Origin: CAVVVS01 sp963751355
GTDB lineage: Bacteria; Bacteroidota; Ignavibacteria; Ignavibacteriales; Ignavibacteriaceae
NCBI GenBank assembly: GCA_963751355.1
Contig: CAVVVS010000138.1
Span: 1 to 43,698, forward strand
Length of the DNA stretch: 43,698 bases
Direction: 5' to 3'
Position numbers and translations under genes: made by a program. A model generated the notes under the pieces. It did not search any database and had not been told where the DNA came from. It worked only from the letters and a program-made list of their open reading frames with translations. How positions within the stretch are numbered: position 1 is the first letter of the stretch; each line of letters starts with the position of its first letter. Below, piece after piece: positions 39,428-43,698 of this stretch.

Positions 39428-40951
39428 ATGGATAAATATCTTATTCCAAACTACACAACAAAACTTGAATCGTTAGTTGAACTGGCACAAATACTAGGGC
39501 AGCAGAATGATTATGAAGAAGTGCTGCGGCTGGTCGTTGAAAAAGCCTCCCATTTCGTTAATTCCGATGCATCATTAATCATGATGATAAATCCAAAAAC
39601 GAGGAATACAATTAAGACAATTTATGCAGAAAGGAATATTGATGATGTTCAAAATAATTTTGTTCATACCAATATAAGCGGTTGGGTGATTTTAAACAAA
39701 AACTCATTTGTTAGCCAGGATATAAAATCAGATTCACATTTCAGAAAAAAACTGTTCGATAAAGTAAAAGCAAAATCCGCTGTTTGTGTACCAGTTAGAG
39801 TAGAAAACATTATAATTGGAACCTTACTGCTCTTAAATAATGAAGGTTCCTGTTCTTTTACAGAAAACGATCTTTTCTTGATAGAAAAGTTTTCTGCAAT
39901 TGCTTCGCCCTATCTGCATTGTACGCAGGATATTGCTCAATTTTTTATATCTCCCCTACCAAAGCAGGCTTTATTAACTAAATATGCCATGCTGGGATTA
40001 CTCGGAAAAAGCAAAAAGTTTACCGAGCTGCTGCAGTCAATTGAAGCAGCAGCCCGCTGTGATGTTAGAATTTTACTGGAAGGAGAAAGCGGAACAGGAA
40101 AAGAACTTGTGGCAAGAGCGGTACATAAACTAAGCTCAAGAAGTCAAAACAAATTTGTTGCAATTGACTGCGGTGCTATTCAGCCTAATTTGGTAGAGAG
40201 TGAATTGTTCGGACATATTAAAGGTGCATTTACCGGTGCCTTAACTAGTCGAAAAGGACTGCTTGAAGAAGCGAACGGCGGGACTTTATTTATGGATGAA
40301 ATAAATAATCTTCCAGTCGATATACAATCCAAGCTGTTAAGGGTATTGCAGGATGAAGAGATTCGTCCTGTCGGCTCCAATCAATCCAGGAGAGTAAATG
40401 TGCGCATTATAACTGCCTCAAGCTCTTCACTTCAAAAATTGGTTGCTGAAAAAAATTTCAGGGAGGATTTATTTTACCGGCTGAATGTTTATCCAATCTT
40501 TGTCCCTTCCTTAAATGATAGAGTTGAAGATATTCCGTTTCTTGCCGATCATTTCCTTAAAAAATTCTCATTTGAACAAAAAAAAGAAATTGAGGGAATT
40601 CATGAAGAAGTTCTGGATTATTTGAAGCAGCGCCGTTGGTCAGGAAATATAAGAGAGCTTGAAAATTTTATAGAAAGATTAGTTACCCTTACTACCAAAA
40701 AACAAAAAATTATTGATAGAAAGGTATTGCCTTCTGAATTGCTTAAGGAGCTTAAAAAGATAAAAAAGAATTTTAAAAATATTCCAGAATCAAAATCTCT
40801 TAGTGAAAGCTTAAAGGAACATGAAGAAGAATTAATTAGAAATACTTTAAATAGCTGCAGTTGGAATCAATCTAAAGCTGCGCGTATTTTGAAGATATCC
40901 GAACATACTATGCGTTATAAAATGTCAAAGTTGAAAATAATAAAGTCATAA
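39428..40951 (+). CDS. GAF-domain sigma54-dependent transcriptional activator, Fis-type HTH
   Basis: 507 residues from the second of two adjacent ATGs (the first is at 39425). GAF domain about 15-165 (VVEKASHFVNSDASLIMMIN, SAVCVPVRVENIIIGTLLLLNN). AAA+ domain about 190-420 with Walker A GESGTGKE (220-227), GAFTGA (267-272), Walker B LFMDEI (288-293) and the R-finger region FREDLFYRLNVYPI. C-terminal Fis-like HTH (NQSKAARILKISEHTMRYKMSKL). It should remodel sigma54 RNA polymerase in response to a GAF ligand. Its neighbour kinase may act upstream (inference). Confidence 0.93.
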   Translation: MDKYLIPNYTTKLESLVELAQILGQQNDYEEVLRLVVEKASHFVNSDASLIMMINPKTRNTIKTIYAERNIDDVQNNFVHTNISGWVILNKNSFVSQDIKSDSHFRKKLFDKVKAKSAVCVPVRVENIIIGTLLLLNNEGSCSFTENDLFLIEKFSAIASPYLHCTQDIAQFFISPLPKQALLTKYAMLGLLGKSKKFTELLQSIEAAARCDVRILLEGESGTGKELVARAVHKLSSRSQNKFVAIDCGAIQPNLVESELFGHIKGAFTGALTSRKGLLEEANGGTLFMDEINNLPVDIQSKLLRVLQDEEIRPVGSNQSRRVNVRIITASSSSLQKLVAEKNFREDLFYRLNVYPIFVPSLNDRVEDIPFLADHFLKKFSFEQKKEIEGIHEEVLDYLKQRRWSGNIRELENFIERLVTLTTKKQKIIDRKVLPSELLKELKKIKKNFKNIPESKSLSESLKEHEEELIRNTLNSCSWNQSKAARILKISEHTMRYKMSKLKIIKS

Positions 40952-41172
40952 TAAAACGTAATGGATATTTTTAAAGTTTCAGAAAAGATAAGTGATTGTT
41001 AATCATAATTACGTAAGTGTAGTTTCGGCCTCAACTCATTCTGTTAAATCCTTTATGTCGGGGGAGAAATCTTGCATATCAAAGATCAAGATTTCTAAGT
41101 CATTGCATTGAAAAAATTGAATTTTTCGAAATGAAATTAATACTTTGGGATATTTTAAAAAGGAGGAATGAA

Positions 41173-41802
41173 ATGATTAAAGTAAAAGAAATGACATACG
41201 AAAAGAAGTATGCTTCTGTTTTAGACTATACTAAGCTGCTTGAATCTTTTGTCCTACCTCTCGTAAAGAAATACTTGGGCAATGCAGGGCTGGCTGAAAT
41301 AGAAAGGAAATGGCAGGAAAAACTTAATGAAATCCCTGAGAATACATCTATTGAAGATAAGTTTGAGGCAGCTTACTGCAACTGGATGTGGAAATGGTCC
41401 ATTGCTTATAACTTCGTCAAAACAAATCTTGGCGAGAACGGTGTTGAAGAATTTCAAAAAGCAGATGTCGAAGCATTGAAAAAGAGGGATTCCTATCTGG
41501 CAAAATTAATGTTAAAAGGGATAAGAGCTGTCTCACCGGATACTGCTTTTTCAATGATTGGAAAACAGATGGCATACGAGTTCCAGGTTTTTACACCAGC
41601 AGGAGTAACGGCATTAAGTGAACAAAGAGCAACATTTGAATTACCTAGATGTAAAATACTGGATTATCCTGAATGTGAGGTTATGTGTCTTGTTGGCTGT
41701 CAGAAAATCTTCCCACAATGGTTAGCCGAACAGCTTTATGTGAAGATGGAAACAAATCGCCGGGGTAATAGCTGCGCAGTTACTTTAACTCCTATTTTAT
41801 AA
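41173..41802 (+). CDS. Unidentified cytoplasmic protein, possibly related to ATC-hydrolase/V4R-like proteins
   Basis: 209 residues from MIKVKEMTYEK, chosen because AGGAGG lies 6 bp upstream; the frame is open to 41131. No signal or TM. Mostly helical, then a C-terminal cysteine cluster CKILDYPECEVMCLVGCQ and the ending NRRGNSCAVTLTPI. The shape resembles L-2-amino-thiazoline-4-carboxylate-hydrolase-like or V4R-type small-ligand proteins, but I cannot assign it. The cysteines could bind metal. An intrinsic terminator follows at 41855-41878. It may be under the upstream activator. Confidence 0.5.
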   Translation: MIKVKEMTYEKKYASVLDYTKLLESFVLPLVKKYLGNAGLAEIERKWQEKLNEIPENTSIEDKFEAAYCNWMWKWSIAYNFVKTNLGENGVEEFQKADVEALKKRDSYLAKLMLKGIRAVSPDTAFSMIGKQMAYEFQVFTPAGVTALSEQRATFELPRCKILDYPECEVMCLVGCQKIFPQWLAEQLYVKMETNRRGNSCAVTLTPIL

Positions 41803-41854
41803 ATTGCTGAAAGAATAATCTTTTTTGTTTTGATCAATTCTCTCTTTTTTTAAT

Positions 41855-41878
41855 TCGCCAATATTGGCGAGCTTTTTT
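41855..41878 (+). terminator. Intrinsic terminator after the gene at 41173
   Basis: The perfect palindrome TCGCCAATATTGGCGA is followed by GCTTTTTT, 53 bp after the stop. Confidence 0.85.
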
Positions 41879-42046
41879 AAATATAAAATAATAAACCCAT
41901 AACTCACTCGCCTCTTTGTTAATTGCTTGGTTCATAATGACTTAGCACAATTTGAATCCTATTGATATTCACTGGCACTTTTTTAGGCCTATTACAAACG
42001 CAGTCAAATCAACAACATTAAAAACTTTAAAAGAGGAGACAGTTTT

Positions 42047-42664
42047 ATGAAAACACTAAAATTTCTAGCTGCTCTATTAGGTTTCGTAATATTATGGTTT
42101 GCTGGTTGTTCCGATAAATCCCAGTCACCAGTAGCTCCTGTGGACCAATCCATAAATCAACCGGGTTTACTGGAAAAAAAGATCTTCAGAGAATTCACCG
42201 CAACCGGGGATCCGATCGAGATTACCGATCCCGGAATTACGAAAGAGGTTCATGGGAAGACTATACTGAGAGGCATGCACAACAAAGTAGTAGTCAAGGC
42301 TTCATTTAAGGATGGCGGTGCAGATCTTTTTAGCGGAGAGGGAGATCTTGAACTTAATGCTATAATAAATTTTGAAGCCGGTGAAGGAAATTGGTGGGGA
42401 ACACTTAAACTTAAACCTTATGCACCGAAAGCACGCGGCGGACAATGGAAGCTGGTTTGGTATGGAAAAGCTACTTTCAATCCAACTGCATGGAATGGCG
42501 GACCAGGATGGATTTTACCTATAAAGGAATTTGGTCCTGGAAAAGGTGGTACCTTAACCGGGTTGCATTGCGAAGCAGAAGTTATGATTACAGCACCAGC
42601 CGATTTATCCTGGTGGCATGGCGAGTATCATGGATTTATTAAATCGCTGTTGGGAAGTCATTAA
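42047..42664 (+). CDS. Lipoprotein, unidentified
   Basis: 205 residues. Signal with lipobox WFAGC (Cys 21). The mature part carries a Pro/Ser linker (KSQSPVAPVDQSINQPG) and then a beta-rich domain with conserved-looking Gly/Trp positions (NWWGTLKLKPYAPKARGGQWKLVWYGKATFNP, GEYHGFIKSLLG). No family recognised. GAGGAGACAGTTTT precedes the ATG. Preceded by ~240 bp without genes. The Kelch gene follows 106 bp downstream, possibly in the same unit. Confidence 0.75.
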   Translation: MKTLKFLAALLGFVILWFAGCSDKSQSPVAPVDQSINQPGLLEKKIFREFTATGDPIEITDPGITKEVHGKTILRGMHNKVVVKASFKDGGADLFSGEGDLELNAIINFEAGEGNWWGTLKLKPYAPKARGGQWKLVWYGKATFNPTAWNGGPGWILPIKEFGPGKGGTLTGLHCEAEVMITAPADLSWWHGEYHGFIKSLLGSH

Positions 42665-42770
42665 TTTTTGATGACCTTCGGGATTAACAAGCGTTTTCAT
42701 ACCCTATCTCGAAGGTTAGAATATTAATGGATAAAAGGGTTTATCCTAATTTTTATTTACAGGAGGTGTT

Positions 42771-43698
42771 ATGAAAAATTTAGACTTTAGAAAGTACTAC
42801 TTAATTATTATTTCCTCAGTTTTAATTTCTTTCAATGTCCTAGCTCAAAGTGGGGCATGGACAAAGAAAGCTGATTTACCAAAAAGCGGCGGTTCTGCTT
42901 CTTTTGTTGATGGGAAAATATTTGTTATCGGTGGTTCTGTTTTACCGGGTATTACCGATGTAGCATACAATGTAGTATATGATCCCTCTACAAATACGTG
43001 GGAAGAAAAAGCATCCATGCCTACTGCAAGAGGGTTCCTTTTCACCGCTGTTGTTAATGATACAATTTATGCTATTGGTGGCGGGTATCCTAATTATAAA
43101 TTAAAAGTTGAAGCTTATGATCCTGTTACTAACTCCTGGACAAAAAAAAAAGATATGTCTAAGGGTCACATAGGCTGCAACTCATCCTGTGTTATTGATA
43201 ATATAATTTACATTGTGGGAGGTAATTATAGTGAACGCGAATGCTGGACTTATAAACCCGGTACTGATGAATGGACGCAAAAAGCTTCAATGCCTTCAGA
43301 TGCAGGAGGTGCTTTATCTGTAACTGCTTACAATGGATTAATTTATACTTTTGGCGGGTCAACTGATGTACCTGGAGTGGCAAAAAAAACTGTTTATGCA
43401 TATAATCCGCAGACAGATACCTGGACTAAAAAACAAGATATGCCTACAGCCAGATATGCATTTCAAACTTATTTAATTAATGGGAAAATCTATGCTATGG
43501 GTGGAGCCCCATCAGGCGGTGTTTCTTTATCCACGGTAGAAGTATATGACCCGGAAACTGATACCTGGGAAACAAAACCAAACATGCCGCATAATCGTGC
43601 CTGGTTTTCAGGAGCAGTAGTTAATAATAAGATTTATGTAATTGGCGGAACTCCTAACGAGTTGACTTCAGATTATTCAGTTTGGAAATATGATCCTT
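42771..43698 (+). CDS. Secreted Kelch-repeat beta-propeller protein (runs off the window)
   Basis: 309 codons with no stop, so the 3' end is outside. Signal peptide about 1-25 ending VLAQ. Kelch repeats of ~50 residues follow: DGKIFVIGGSVLPG...VYDPSTNTWEEKASMPTAR, NDTIYAIGGGYPN...AYDPVTNSWTKKKDM, DNIIYIVGGN...YKPGTDEWTQKASMP, NGLIYTFGGS...AYNPQTDTWTKKQDMPTAR, NGKIYAMGGAPSG...VYDPETDTWETKPNMP and NNKIYVIGGT. ACAGGAGGTGTT is a strong ribosome site. A T9SS domain beyond the edge is likely but not seen. Confidence 0.92.
   Translation, partial: MKNLDFRKYYLIIISSVLISFNVLAQSGAWTKKADLPKSGGSASFVDGKIFVIGGSVLPGITDVAYNVVYDPSTNTWEEKASMPTARGFLFTAVVNDTIYAIGGGYPNYKLKVEAYDPVTNSWTKKKDMSKGHIGCNSSCVIDNIIYIVGGNYSERECWTYKPGTDEWTQKASMPSDAGGALSVTAYNGLIYTFGGSTDVPGVAKKTVYAYNPQTDTWTKKQDMPTARYAFQTYLINGKIYAMGGAPSGGVSLSTVEVYDPETDTWETKPNMPHNRAWFSGAVVNNKIYVIGGTPNELTSDYSVWKYDP

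Noticed and set aside
41960..41990. Possible sigma54 promoter (TGGCACTTTTTTAGGC) before the lipoprotein gene
   Set aside because: The -24 GG and -12 GC are one base too far apart and the -12 element is TAGGC rather than TTGC; too weak to call.
1..43698. rRNA or tRNA genes
   Set aside because: No conserved rRNA segments or convincing cloverleaf were recognised by eye on either strand.

Overview
The window is AT-rich DNA from a bacterium of the Bacteroidota/Chlorobi side, most likely an Ignavibacteria-like lineage. The main evidence is a set of secreted proteins with type IX secretion (T9SS) type A sorting domains of the YPNPFNP...GREVxTLVN...SGxYFYRM...KKLLLIK type (three complete domains plus one orphan tail). 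SBBP beta-propeller proteins, YCF48-like repeats and a Ser/Thr kinase-TolB-TPR protein fit the same assignment. No rRNA, tRNA or CRISPR array was found.

Positions 1-12,800 look like an integron-type gene-cassette array with no integrase in view (a CALIN-like cluster). Nearly all genes are small, functionally unrelated, single-gene units on the minus strand. Several are followed, within a few to about 100 bp of the stop codon, by an imperfect palindrome bounded by RYYYAAC and GTTRRRY cores, as in attC sites. Two attC types are visible: a short one (58-92 bp; 1856-1919, 2719-2810, 3638-3695, and a broken one at 5631-5671) and a very long one (246-277 bp; 10184-10429, 11013-11289, 12004-12259). 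In the first 5.6 kb, five consecutive cassettes also begin with a ~65-bp block that folds like domains V/VI of a group II intron 3' end; no reverse transcriptase is present. Cargo includes an alpha/beta hydrolase-like protein, a VOC protein with a GNAT fragment, an outer-membrane barrel, a NERD-nuclease/SF1 helicase split by one in-frame TAG, NTF2-like proteins, an ICMT-like methyltransferase, a CMD/AhpD-like protein and several small membrane proteins. A GH88/105-like glycoside hydrolase sits in the middle.

At 13,597-14,917 a complete IS4-family element with 10-bp target duplications closes this array. It is followed by a very large secreted SBBP/T9SS gene (15,025-20,585) broken by a frameshift. 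Beyond that, 20,938-21,575 is a patch of duplicated cassette debris and one tiny cassette-like gene, showing that the array once extended or recombined across this region.

Positions 22,081-28,000 hold a subtilisin-like lipoprotein protease and a decayed phage-like module. The module comprises a YkuD-like lysis enzyme, a single-polypeptide spanin candidate overlapping a holin-like gene, a DUF2190-like capsid decoration protein and a beta-helix-like protein, interspersed with a duplicated structured repeat and a three-hairpin region. A DinB-like gene follows.

Positions 28,000-36,900 encode secreted proteins (beta-helix, SBBP propeller, transglutaminase-FGE fusion, YCF48-T9SS) and a membrane protein/winged-helix regulator pair. 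Four copies of a ~245-380 bp terminator-ending repeat are dispersed among them and at 27.7 kb. Positions 37,095-43,698 carry a Ser/Thr kinase-TolB-TPR protein, a GAF-sigma54 activator, an unidentified cytoplasmic protein, a lipoprotein and the start of a secreted Kelch protein that runs off the window.
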